This document shows, one piece after another, positions 8,729 to 17,543 of a DNA stretch of 64,000 nt. The position numbers were made by a program, and so were the translations under genes. Below the pieces are notes generated by a model. It did no database searches. It saw only the letters and a list, made by a program, of their open reading frames with translations, and was not told the DNA's origin. Positions within the stretch are counted from its first letter, which is position 1; every line of letters starts with the position of its first letter. Location: positions 186,001 to 250,000 of the forward strand of contig NZ_JASISV010000003.1 of NCBI RefSeq assembly GCF_030063305.1, in the 5' to 3' direction. This DNA is from Salinibacterium sp. G-O1 (lineage in GTDB: Bacteria; Actinomycetota; Actinomycetes; Actinomycetales; Microbacteriaceae).

Positions 8729-9002
8729 ATAAACAGCGTGGTGGTCGACTCCGCAGCCTCGCCGAGGAATGTGGCAACACCGCCGAGTTCGACCCCGTCG
8801 ATGAGATCGGATTCGGCGATCCCCATTCGTGGCAGTTGCGCCGCACCCAGGCCGGGGGCGTCGCTGGCGAAACCGGGTCTGAGGCGTGCACCACAATCTC
8901 GTCGCCGACATTGAGGCCCTTCCTCTCGGTGGCGAGCTTCATGATCGGGCCGGGCGGACGAGCCCGGTGCAGTCGAGGTTCACCGAGACGCCGGACATCG
9001 AT
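8725..9002 (-). pseudogene. Frameshifted TusA-DsrE sulfur-transfer remnant
   Basis: On the minus strand three frames together read like the C-terminal part of a rhodanese-TusA-DsrE protein. First comes VNLDCTGLV at 8983 downward, then a frame break, then PIMKLATERKGLNVGDEIVV (TusA core, ATG at 8942). A lost G in the CCCGGTTTCGCC stretch breaks the frame again, and finally LIDGVELGGVATFLGEA...LFI ends at the TAG 8727-8725, like DsrE-family C-termini. The catalytic TusA Cys (expected in LVCPGP) reads CGC (Arg). Most of the DsrE domain is missing. No intact ORF spans it, and it fills the otherwise empty 371-bp gap between the F420-type gene and the ADH gene. Confidence 0.7.
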
Positions 9003-9099
9003 GACCTGGCCCGTAAGGTTGTGTCATGGTCTGGTCGCGCATTCACGGATCCAAGTGGAGAGCGACCTCAGCCGCAGGTTTATTTCGTGAGGAAACCCT

Positions 9100-10140
9100 A
9101 TGAAGGCAGCATTTCTCTACGGCGCGGGCGACGTCCGAGTGGAGTCGGTAGCGGACCCGGTGATCCAACACAAGACAGACGCCATTGTCCGGGTGGTTCG
9201 TGCGTGTGTCTGCGGGTCGGACCTGCACCCGTATCACACGCGTAAGCCGGGGCCGATCGGTGCTCCGATGGGCCACGAGATGCTCGGGATAGTCGAGGAA
9301 GTCGGCTCTGAGGTATCCACTGTAAAACGGGGAGATTTGGTCGTCGCCACGTTTACGTACCAGGACAATACCTGCATCTTTTGCCGAGAAGGGTTCCACA
9401 CATCCTGCCTCCACGGCGGCTTTTACAATAAGCCCGACGTCGGCGGCTTCCAGGCAGAGTATGCGCGGGTGCCGCAGGCAGACGGCAGCCTGGTGACAGT
9501 GCCGGGCGTCGACGAGAAAAGTGAGCTGCTTCCGTCGCTCCTCGCCCTGTCCGATGTCTATCTCACTGGTTACCACGCCGCGCATATGGGGCGGGTCGGT
9601 GCGGGCAAGACTGTGACGGTGATTGGCGACGGCGCCGTAGGGCTGTCGGCCGTGCTGGCGTCAAAAAAGCTGGGGGCCGAGCGGGTCATCCTCATGGGTC
9701 GGCACCAGTCGCGCACTGATATCGGTGTCGAGTTCGGGGCGGACGAGATCGTGTCCGAGCGCGGAGAAGAGGGAGTCGCCAGGGTGCGCGAACTCACCCG
9801 TGGCGAGGGTAGTCACGTCGTCATCGAGGCGGTCGGTCACTTTCCGGCGTACCAGCAAGCACTGGGGTCCGTCCGCGCGGGCGGCACCATCTCGCGGGTC
9901 GGCGTTCCACAGTATTCCGAGGCTCCGATCGGCTGGGGTTCGCTCTTCAGCCGCAACATAACGCTCACGGGTGGACCTGCCCCCGTGCGCGCCTACATCG
10001 AATCCGCGCTCAAAGACGTGCTTGACGGCTCGATCGTTCCGGGTCGCGTCTTCGATCGCGTCGTGGGCATCGACGAGGTAGCGCTGGGATACACCGCCAT
10101 GGACACCCGCGAAAGCCTCAAGGTGATGATCGCCTTCTAA
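9100..10140 (+). CDS. Zinc-dependent alcohol dehydrogenase (MDR family)
   Basis: A 346-aa medium-chain dehydrogenase. Catalytic zinc ligands are in ACVCGSDLHPYH and GAPMGHEMLG. The structural zinc region is degenerate (CIFCREGFHTSCLHGG), with three cysteines in a shortened loop. The Rossmann motif is VTVIGDGAVGLSAV. GAGGAAACCCT precedes the ATG. It most resembles the threonine-dehydrogenase-like, zinc-binding oxidoreductases of unknown substrate common in soil actinobacteria. It converges with the aminotransferase gene. Confidence 0.92.
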   Translation: MKAAFLYGAGDVRVESVADPVIQHKTDAIVRVVRACVCGSDLHPYHTRKPGPIGAPMGHEMLGIVEEVGSEVSTVKRGDLVVATFTYQDNTCIFCREGFHTSCLHGGFYNKPDVGGFQAEYARVPQADGSLVTVPGVDEKSELLPSLLALSDVYLTGYHAAHMGRVGAGKTVTVIGDGAVGLSAVLASKKLGAERVILMGRHQSRTDIGVEFGADEIVSERGEEGVARVRELTRGEGSHVVIEAVGHFPAYQQALGSVRAGGTISRVGVPQYSEAPIGWGSLFSRNITLTGGPAPVRAYIESALKDVLDGSIVPGRVFDRVVGIDEVALGYTAMDTRESLKVMIAF

Positions 10141-10159
10141 GACCTGAGCTGTTCTCTGG

Positions 10160-11275
10160 TCAGCGGGCCCAAGACCGTAGGGCGCTGATCGCCCGGTCGA
10201 GGTACTCATCCCGAACCGTCACGGCAAACCGCACGAATTCCGCGCCGCTCGGGCCGTAAAACTCGCCCGGTGAGACGAGGACGCCGATGTCGGCCAGTTC
10301 CATGGCAGTATCGACTCCACTTTCGCCCAGCGTGGCCCAGAGGTACAGGCCGCTTTCCGACCCGTGAATCTGGAATCCGGCAGCCTCGACGGCCGATCGG
10401 AGACGCTCGAGTCGGGAGGTATAGAGGGCGCGCTGCTCGGCCACATGCCCGTCATCGGACAGGACTGCGCTGAGCACCTGCTGCACGGGCGCAGGGACCA
10501 TGAGACCTAGGTTGCGGCGCTGCGATGCGATTTTTCCGATCAGCTGCTCGTCCCCGGCTACCATGCCGGCCCGGTATCCAGCCATGTTCGACTGCTTGCT
10601 GACCGAATAGCTGGCGAGGATCTGGCTCATGTCGTCGCCAACCACTCTCGGATCCAGGATGGAAGGTATCCGCTCCCCGTTGACCTCATTCAACACGGCG
10701 TAACACTCGTCGCCGACTATCACAGCACCGAGCTCACGAGCTCGGGCGACAGCACGACGCAACTCTTCAATGGTCAGGGTCTGGCCGTCGGGGTTGCGCG
10801 GGGAGTTCAGCCAAATGAGTTTGGTCGCTTCAGGCCACTCAGCTGGATCGTCCTCAGCCACGACGCTGGCACCCACGGCAACCGCCCCCGCTTCATAGGC
10901 CGGATAGGCCAGCGACGGGCGAACCACGACGTCGCCAGGACCCAGACCGAGCAAGAACGGCAGCAAGCCCAACAACTCTTTAGACCCGATCGTGGGTAGC
11001 ACACCCGCTCGATTGAGGGTGACGCCGCGTACGCGATCGAACCAGTGCACCATCGCGTCGCGCAACTCGACGACCCCGATGGTCAAGGGATAACCCGGCG
11101 CGCCGCCCGCTGCTGCCAGCGCATCGACGAAGACTTGCGGCGTCGGGTCAACGGGGGAGGCGGTGGCGAGGTCTGCGAACCCGCCCGGATGGGCGATTGC
11201 GCGACGACGAAGCTCTGCCAGCACATCCTTCGCTGAAGGGCGCAGAGGAGTCGGAGACGACGCGGCGGCGGTCAC
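10160..11275 (-). CDS. dapC: PLP aminotransferase, probable succinyldiaminopimelate transaminase (DapC type)
   Basis: A 371-aa fold-type I aminotransferase. The PLP lysine lies in ASYSVSKQSNMAGYRAG, preceded by GDECYAVLNE and WLNSPRNPDGQTL, and the N-terminal GGFADLATASPVDPTP with PGYPLTIG is typical of actinobacterial DapC (lysine and peptidoglycan diaminopimelate synthesis). I chose the GTG at 11275 (VTAAASSPTPLRP) because GGAG sits 7 nt upstream and similarity begins there; the frame extends to 11461 without conserved sequence. The usual neighbour, ferredoxin fdxA, is absent. The tRNA-Thr gene lies 195 bp upstream on the same strand. Confidence 0.85.
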   Translation of the reverse strand: MTAAASSPTPLRPSAKDVLAELRRRAIAHPGGFADLATASPVDPTPQVFVDALAAAGGAPGYPLTIGVVELRDAMVHWFDRVRGVTLNRAGVLPTIGSKELLGLLPFLLGLGPGDVVVRPSLAYPAYEAGAVAVGASVVAEDDPAEWPEATKLIWLNSPRNPDGQTLTIEELRRAVARARELGAVIVGDECYAVLNEVNGERIPSILDPRVVGDDMSQILASYSVSKQSNMAGYRAGMVAGDEQLIGKIASQRRNLGLMVPAPVQQVLSAVLSDDGHVAEQRALYTSRLERLRSAVEAAGFQIHGSESGLYLWATLGESGVDTAMELADIGVLVSPGEFYGPSGAEFVRFAVTVRDEYLDRAISALRSWAR

Positions 11276-11469
11276 GCGACAACTCCGGAGCGATGAATCG
11301 AGAGAATCGATACGGCCCGGGAATGGGGCGATCGGGCTCCGGTGTAATTGAAGAAGGCATCCATGTTTACCCATGAAACCAGCGCTTCCTATGAAACCCA
11401 TGGGCGTTGACAGGCCCGACGGTTGCACCGCGATGGATCTATCACCGACGGCCTTCGACATCTTTACTG

Positions 11470-11543
11470 GGCCCCCTGTCGGATTCGAACCGACGACCCC
11501 CGCTTTACAAGAGCGGTGCTCTGGCCAACTGAGCTAAGGGGGC
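11470..11543 (-). tRNA. tRNA-Thr (anticodon TGT)
   Basis: Read on the minus strand, the acceptor stem GCCCCCT pairs with AGGGGGC, the D-stem is GCTC/GAGC, the anticodon stem CCGCT/AGCGG encloses the loop CTTGTAA with anticodon TGT, and the T-arm is GTCGG-TTCGAAT-CCGAC. No CCA is encoded. A TATTAT -10-like box lies 16-21 bp upstream of the 5' end (11559-11564). Confidence 0.96.
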
Positions 11544-11594
11544 AAATCAACCTCGTCCATAATAGGGGACTCCCGGTACGACTAGCGTTGTCCC

Positions 11595-12578
11595 GTGTCG
11601 ATACTTGAGCTGAAGCATCCGGAACCCAGGGTTCTGGTGCCCGGGGTGCTGGGCGCCCTGCTCTGTGGCGCGGGCATCGCGGTGCAGGCGCGCATCAACG
11701 GCCAGCTGGGTGCGGAGCTCGGTGACGGCTATGTCGCCTCCGTGATCTCCTTCGGGACCGGGATGATCCTGATGCTGCTGATCCTGGCGATCTCCAAGCC
11801 GGGGCGCAGAGGTATCCGCATCATCCACGACGACCTGCGGGCTGGGCGGATGCCGTGGTGGATGGTCATGGGTGGCGCGTCAGGCGCACTCTTCGTGCTG
11901 TCGCAGGGGCTGTCGGCCGGGCTGCTCGGCATTGCAGTGTTCACCGTCGCGGTGGTGTTCGGGCAGACCCTCAGCGGGCTCGCCGTCGACCGGCGCGGCA
12001 TCGGGTCAACGCCCCCGCGCGCCATCACCACGGCCCGCATCGCAGGCTCCGCCATGATGCTCGTCGCGGTGGTGCTGGTGGTGTCGACCCAGTTTCTCGG
12101 AACCGTGCCCCTGTGGCTTGTGGTGCTTCCCTTCCTTGCCGGCCTCGCCATCCCGTGGCAGCAGGCCGCCAACGGCGAGGTGCGGGTCATCTCGGGTTCA
12201 CCCGTGACGGCGACCGTGCTGAACTTCGTCGTCGGACTCACCCTGTTGGTGGGGGTGACGGCCGTTCACTCCATGTACGCCGGGCTCCCCGCCCTGTATC
12301 CAACCAACCCAGTGCTTTACCTCGGCGGCGTGATCGGCGCTGGTTTCATCGGACTCGGCGCGATCCTGGCGCCGCGCATCGGTGTGCTGCTGCTGGCGCT
12401 CGGAACGATCTCGGGGCAACTCATTGTGGCGCTGCTTCTCGACATCGTGACACCGGCCGCCGGGCATCCACTCGCCTGGACGACCGTCGTGGGCACCGCC
12501 ATCACCCTCGTCGCGCTCGCCGTCGCCATGGTGCCGTCACACGTGCTCAGGGGGCCGAAAGGTACTCGGAAACCGTGA
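11595..12578 (+). CDS. DMT-superfamily transporter, tandem YdcZ/DUF606
   Basis: A 327-aa integral membrane protein with about ten hydrophobic segments arranged as two DUF606 (YdcZ) halves: the first begins GVLGALLCGAGIAVQARING and the second around LPFLAGLAIPWQQAANGEV. Both halves share the helix-NG(x)-helix signature of this family. Substrate is unknown. It starts with GTG and no Shine-Dalgarno is visible; an AT-rich box (CATAATAG) lies about 30 bp upstream, so a short leader or leaderless mRNA is possible. The 3' end overlaps the convergent nitroreductase gene by 32 bp. Confidence 0.87.
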   Translation: MSILELKHPEPRVLVPGVLGALLCGAGIAVQARINGQLGAELGDGYVASVISFGTGMILMLLILAISKPGRRGIRIIHDDLRAGRMPWWMVMGGASGALFVLSQGLSAGLLGIAVFTVAVVFGQTLSGLAVDRRGIGSTPPRAITTARIAGSAMMLVAVVLVVSTQFLGTVPLWLVVLPFLAGLAIPWQQAANGEVRVISGSPVTATVLNFVVGLTLLVGVTAVHSMYAGLPALYPTNPVLYLGGVIGAGFIGLGAILAPRIGVLLLALGTISGQLIVALLLDIVTPAAGHPLAWTTVVGTAITLVALAVAMVPSHVLRGPKGTRKP

Positions 12579-13065
12579 TCTTCGATCGCTTCGGCGACTT
12601 CGACTTCGCCGGTTTGCCGCCCACATAAAGCCAGCCCATGAGCTTCTCGTTCTTCGCGAGCTTGTGCATCTTCGCGACCCGCTTGTTGCGCGTCAGATCT
12701 CCGGAGCGCCAGAAAACGCCCCAGCCCGCCTCATCCAGCAGCAGGCTCATCATGTAGGCGACACCGGATGCCACGGCTTCTTGCTCCCACTTCGGCTTGC
12801 TCTTCGACCGGTGTATCGCCACCACGGCGATCAGAAGCGACGCACGCAGGGGTTTGTCTGCCGAGCCGCCCTCCTTGGCGAAGGCCTTGCCGAGCGCTAC
12901 CCGGTCATCACCGCGCAACTCGATCAACCGCCAGGGTTTCAGCGAGCCGTGATCGGCGATCGTGGCTGCGGCCTCGACGAAGGGCACCAGTTGTTCGTGG
13001 GTGGGGGCGTCGGCAGTGACCTGGGGGTACGACTGCCGGCGCAGTACGGCGTGAAGGGCAGACAA
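12547..13065 (-). CDS. Nitroreductase-family protein
   Basis: A 172-aa short nitroreductase-like flavoprotein. DHGSLKPWRLIELRGDDR corresponds to the FMN-binding and substrate loop of the family, and GVAYMMSLLLDEAGWGVFWRSGD to the conserved helix before the C-terminal arm; a Lys/Ser-rich tail follows. It starts with TTG, directly adjacent to the TGA stop of msrB (TGATTG), so it probably depends on translational coupling with msrB. The 3' end overlaps the YdcZ-type gene. Substrate is unknown. Confidence 0.85.
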   Translation of the reverse strand: MSALHAVLRRQSYPQVTADAPTHEQLVPFVEAAATIADHGSLKPWRLIELRGDDRVALGKAFAKEGGSADKPLRASLLIAVVAIHRSKSKPKWEQEAVASGVAYMMSLLLDEAGWGVFWRSGDLTRNKRVAKMHKLAKNEKLMGWLYVGGKPAKSKSPKRSKITVSEYLSAP

Positions 13066-13461
13066 TCAGTCTTCCTTGAAGCCGAGCGAGAGCGAGTTCA
13101 TGCAGTACCGGTCACCGGTGGGGGTCTGGTACGCGTCGTCGAACAGGTGCCCGAGGTGGGATCCGCAGGTGCCGCAGACGACCTCGGTGCGGATCATGCC
13201 GAGCGACTTGTCGCGCTTCAGTTCCACCGCGTCAGGGTCGACCGACTCGAAGAAGCTCGGCCAGCCCGATCCGGAATCGAATTTCGCGCCACTTTTGAAC
13301 AGCTCGGCATTGCACGCCCCGCAGGTGTATGTGCCGTCGCGCTTCTCATCGAGCAACGCCCCGGACCATGGGCGCTCGGTGGCAGCCTCACGCAGGATCG
13401 AGTAACGGTCGCCGAGCTCATCGCGCCACTGCTGCTCGGTCTTCTCAACCTTGTACGTCAT
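13066..13461 (-). CDS. msrB: Peptide-methionine (R)-S-oxide reductase MsrB
   Basis: A 131-aa repair enzyme reducing methionine-R-sulfoxide in oxidised proteins. Zinc ligands C47, C50 (TCGACN) and C96, C99 (CGTCG) and the catalytic C120 (DRYCMNSLSLGF) are all present; SGSGWPSFFE and SHLGHLFDDA are family hallmarks. I start at the ATG at 13461 with GGAGAG upstream; the longer frame to 13557 runs through the promoter region. It is the first gene of a two-gene unit with the nitroreductase and is divergent from the GNAT gene 53 bp away. Confidence 0.97.
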   Translation of the reverse strand: MTYKVEKTEQQWRDELGDRYSILREAATERPWSGALLDEKRDGTYTCGACNAELFKSGAKFDSGSGWPSFFESVDPDAVELKRDKSLGMIRTEVVCGTCGSHLGHLFDDAYQTPTGDRYCMNSLSLGFKED

Positions 13462-13500
13462 TAGTCTCTCCTTCATACGGGGATGCGGTACTCCCTGTAT

Positions 13501-13513
13501 TAAACTCGGGACC
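13501..13513 (+). promoter_or_regulatory. Putative -10 box of a leaderless GNAT transcript
   Basis: TAAACT at 13501-13506 is followed by 7 nt and then the GTG start at 13514, the spacing at which transcription would begin on the start codon. No Shine-Dalgarno is present. No convincing -35 box is seen. Confidence 0.4.
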
Positions 13514-13975
13514 GTGTCTGAATGTTCCGTAGTCTCACGCTCATGGAGCGAACTCACAACTAGCGAACTCTACGACGTTCTGAAATTGAGAACGGATGTG
13601 TTCTTCGTCGAGCAGAAGGTCGACGAGGAAGAACTCGACAACCGTGACCAGGAGCCGGGCACCCGCCACTACTGGATTGCCGACTCGTCCGGCACAGCGG
13701 CATACCTGCGGGTGCTGGTCAACGAGCAGCCAGAACACCTGGATGCGCGCCACATCATCGGGCGGGTGGTCGTGCGCACGGACCGTCGCGGTGAGGGCCT
13801 CGCCCAGAAGCTCATGGATCAGGTACTCAAAGACTTCGCCGGGACGCCCACAATGCTGCACGCCCAGCAGTACGTGGCACCCCTCTACGCGAAGTTCGGG
13901 TTCGTGGCCTTCGGCGAGCCGTACGAGGAAGCCACCATCATGCACATCTCGATGTATCGGGCTGGCACGAACTAG
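13514..13975 (+). CDS. GNAT acetyltransferase, ElaA-like
   Basis: A 153-aa acetyltransferase. The N-terminus (SELTTSELYDVLKLRTDVFFVEQ...) and the coenzyme A loop IGRVVVRTDRRGEGLAQKLMD match the ElaA subgroup of GNAT proteins, followed by LHAQQYVAPLYAKFGF. The acceptor is unknown. The GTG at 13514 is preferred over the frame start at 13451, which would overlap msrB's 5' end. A leaderless mRNA is suggested by the adjacent -10-like box. Confidence 0.88.
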   Translation: MSECSVVSRSWSELTTSELYDVLKLRTDVFFVEQKVDEEELDNRDQEPGTRHYWIADSSGTAAYLRVLVNEQPEHLDARHIIGRVVVRTDRRGEGLAQKLMDQVLKDFAGTPTMLHAQQYVAPLYAKFGFVAFGEPYEEATIMHISMYRAGTN

Positions 13976-14058
13976 CCGCGCGAGGTTGCCGACGAGCGAG
14001 TCACCTCCCGGCCGAGTGGTGATCGCGGCCTAAGATGACAGCGACTTGGAGGTGAGGA

Positions 14059-14385
14059 ATGAGCTCGCAGCAGCAGCCAGCTAACGATTCGGCCTCCGGC
14101 CTGTCTGCACGGGATGCCTCGATCCTCGATTTCGAGCGCGAGTGGTGGCGGCACGCTGGGGCGAAGGAAGAGGCGATTCGTTCACAGTTTTCACTGTCCA
14201 CCGCCCGTTACTATCAGGTTCTGAATGCAGTGATCGATCTGCCCGCAGCCGTGCGACACGATCCCATGCTGGTGGGAAGGTTGCAGCGAGCTCGCGACGC
14301 GCGAACATCCTCGCGAGCAGCACGGGCATTCTCAAGTCCAGACACTGGCGCCGCTGCGCACCACGACGAAGAAACGACCTACTGA
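14059..14385 (+). CDS. DUF3263 protein
   Basis: A 108-aa soluble protein with the DUF3263 core: LSARDASILDFEREWWRHAG followed by KEEAIRSQFSLSTARYYQVLNAVID, a short helix-turn-helix-like all-helical domain ubiquitous in actinobacteria and usually encoded beside a LytR-C-terminal-domain protein, as here. The C-terminal 30 residues are low complexity. A strong GGAGGTGAGGA ribosome site precedes the ATG. It lies 3 bp upstream of the next gene, so they form an operon. Its molecular role is unknown. Confidence 0.9.
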   Translation: MSSQQQPANDSASGLSARDASILDFEREWWRHAGAKEEAIRSQFSLSTARYYQVLNAVIDLPAAVRHDPMLVGRLQRARDARTSSRAARAFSSPDTGAAAHHDEETTY

Positions 14386-14388
14386 CCT

Positions 14389-14970
14389 ATGGCGTATCCC
14401 AAAGACCGGTTCGATCAGCTCCCCGAAGACCTTCAGCGCGTCGGCGCACACCGCAGCCCCGCCCAGCGCGGACGCGGCTGGATCGCGTTCGCCTGGGCTG
14501 CGCTGGCCACACTGCTGCTGGTGGTGGGCGGCATCGCCGGACTTAAGGCGTTCACGGGCATCGACATCGATATACCGTTTTTGTCGGCCGAGTCCACCCC
14601 GGCCCCGATCGTCCCGCAGACACCGACGGCGACCGCTGAGCCTGTACTCGATCCGGCCACCATCGACCCTGCCCGCAACATCACCATCTCGATCTACAAC
14701 GGCACCACGACGGCCGAGCTTCAGAACACGGTCGGGGATGCGCTCGCCGCCGCGGGCTGGACGATCGATGCCCGCGCACGCGCGTCGACCAGCGATGTCG
14801 GGAAGACGACCGTCTACTACAGCGATCCAGCGAATGAGGATGTCGCGCGTGGGCTGGTCATCGCTCTCGGCGCAGGCGAGATCCAGCTGGTGTCGGCAGA
14901 AACCTTCCCCGGTAACCCACTGAACATCGTCATCGGCTCCGACTACCCGGGCGCAACGCCCGCTGGCTAA
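14389..14970 (+). CDS. LytR C-terminal-domain membrane protein
   Basis: A 193-aa single-pass protein: cytoplasmic N-terminus (PKDRFDQLPEDLQRVGAHRS), one transmembrane helix (AFAWAALATLLLVVGGIAGL), a Pro/Thr/Ala-rich linker and an external LytR_C domain (ITISIYNGTTTAELQNTVGD ... LNIVIGSDY). The domain occurs at the end of LytR-CpsA-Psr wall ligases, but the catalytic LCP domain is absent, so this is an isolated LytR_C protein, perhaps binding wall polymer. It is co-transcribed with DUF3263. Confidence 0.9.
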   Translation: MAYPKDRFDQLPEDLQRVGAHRSPAQRGRGWIAFAWAALATLLLVVGGIAGLKAFTGIDIDIPFLSAESTPAPIVPQTPTATAEPVLDPATIDPARNITISIYNGTTTAELQNTVGDALAAAGWTIDARARASTSDVGKTTVYYSDPANEDVARGLVIALGAGEIQLVSAETFPGNPLNIVIGSDYPGATPAG

Positions 14971-15129
14971 ACGGGGTCAAAAACCGCGTATCTGCGGCCA
15001 GTGTTTCGGCTGTGTTTAATCTGTGCGGCAGTGCTGTTGCCAACCCCCGGTGAGGCTGATCTGCCCCGTTACGATCTGAAAATGCGGCCACCTTTCCGGC
15101 CTCAGCCAGTTCATAGCAGGGAGAAAGTC

Positions 15130-15333
15130 ATGGCACACGGAGTCGTCAAATGGTTCAACGCCGAGAAGGGCTACGGCTTCATCACCATCGATGAGGGCGG
15201 TCAGGATGTGTTTGTGCACTACTCATCCATCGACATGGGCGGATACAAGGTTCTCGAGGAGGGCCAGCGCGTCATCTTCGAGGTCGGCACCGGCGCCAAG
15301 GGCCCACAGGCAGACGCCGTTCGGCCCGCTTAG
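15130..15333 (+). CDS. Cold-shock protein CspA family
   Basis: A 67-aa single CSD protein binding single-stranded nucleic acid. RNP1 (KGYGFITI) and RNP2 (VFVHYSSI) are intact. I use the ATG at 15130 ([14 protein letters not shown]) preceded by AGGGAGA; the open frame from 15001 is untranslated leader. The region from 14971 to 15129 is about 160 bp of leader/promoter, compatible with the long structured 5' UTRs of csp genes, though no specific element was recognised. A hairpin follows the stop. Confidence 0.94.
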   Translation: MAHGVVKWFNAEKGYGFITIDEGGQDVFVHYSSIDMGGYKVLEEGQRVIFEVGTGAKGPQADAVRPA

Positions 15334-15354
15334 CCGCGCGACTGGACCGCGACG

Positions 15355-15382
15355 GACGTCGCCCACCTCGGTGGGCGACGTC
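15355..15382 (+). terminator. Terminator-like hairpin after csp
   Basis: GACGTCGCCCAC pairs with GTGGGCGACGTC around a CTCG loop, 22 bp after the csp stop. There is no clear T-tract, so it may be a weak intrinsic terminator separating csp from groEL. Confidence 0.6.
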
Positions 15383-15420
15383 GCGTGCGTTAACGATGCA
15401 TCCGGGGCATTCTGGCTGTC

Positions 15421-15449
15421 TTGCACTCGACCCCGTCGAGTGCTAATTT
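15421..15449 (+). promoter_or_regulatory. groEL promoter overlapped by CIRCE element 1
   Basis: TTGCAC (15421-15426), a 17-bp spacer and TAATTT (15444-15449) form a sigma-A-type promoter. Superimposed is a CIRCE inverted repeat, GCACTC-N9-GAGTGC followed by TAA (15423-15446), the HrcA repressor site. The repressor would cover both -35 and -10. Confidence 0.88.
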
Positions 15450-15454
15450 AGCCT

Positions 15455-15481
15455 CTGGCACTCGCATGTTTCGAGTGCTAA
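15455..15481 (+). promoter_or_regulatory. CIRCE element 2
   Basis: A second HrcA site: CTGGCACTC, 9 bp, then GAGTGCTAA (15473-15481). It lies immediately downstream of the promoter in the 5' leader, giving double HrcA control of groEL as known for actinobacterial groEL genes. Confidence 0.88.
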
Positions 15482-17152
<1,671 letters not shown>

Positions 17153-17169
17153 GTCCACGTAACACGCAC

Positions 17170-17203
17170 AAACGGCCGGTCTCCTTCGGGAGGCCGGCCG
17201 TTT
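17170..17203. terminator. Strong bidirectional terminator after groEL
   Basis: A 15-bp stem starts with AAACGGCCGG and closes on a TTCG tetraloop (17185-17188), with the mirrored arm ending GCCGTTT. It lies between the groEL stop and the convergent WXG100 gene, whose 3' end is 16 bp away, and could serve both. Confidence 0.88.
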
Positions 17204-17218
17204 CGCTGTTCCTGCGCC

Positions 17219-17509
17219 CTAGCGGCTGAACAGCCGGGCGTTGGCTGCCTCGATCTCTGCGTACTGCTGGCCAGCCTGGGTGAGGGCCTGGTTGATCGCG
17301 GCGAGGTTCTCTTCGACCCGCTGCTGCGTGGTCTTCCACTCGGAGACGACACCGGTGAACGCCGAGGCGGCCTGGCCGGTCCACGAGGATTGCAGGTTGG
17401 TCAGCTGGCCGTGAAGGCCCGCCACTTCGGACTGGATGCGGGTGATGGATGACCGCACAGCGCCTGTGGCGCTGATGACGGCTTCACTGTCTACTTGATA
17501 ACGGGTCAT
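17219..17509 (-). CDS. WXG100-family (ESAT-6-like) protein
   Basis: A 96-aa helical-hairpin protein with the W-x-G turn in LQSSWTGQAASAFTG and a C-terminal YAEIEAANARLF segment, the expected secretion-signal region. Such proteins are exported by type VII (ESX) systems as dimers. No ESX secretion gene is in the window, so this is an orphan substrate here. The ATG at 17509 is chosen since similarity starts at MTRYQVDSE; the longer frame to 17785 lies inside the kinase gene. No strong ribosome site is seen. Confidence 0.88.
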   Translation of the reverse strand: MTRYQVDSEAVISATGAVRSSITRIQSEVAGLHGQLTNLQSSWTGQAASAFTGVVSEWKTTQQRVEENLAAINQALTQAGQQYAEIEAANARLFSR

Positions 17510-17543
17510 GGGCGAGACGTTATCCGGGGCAGGGGAGCGGGTG

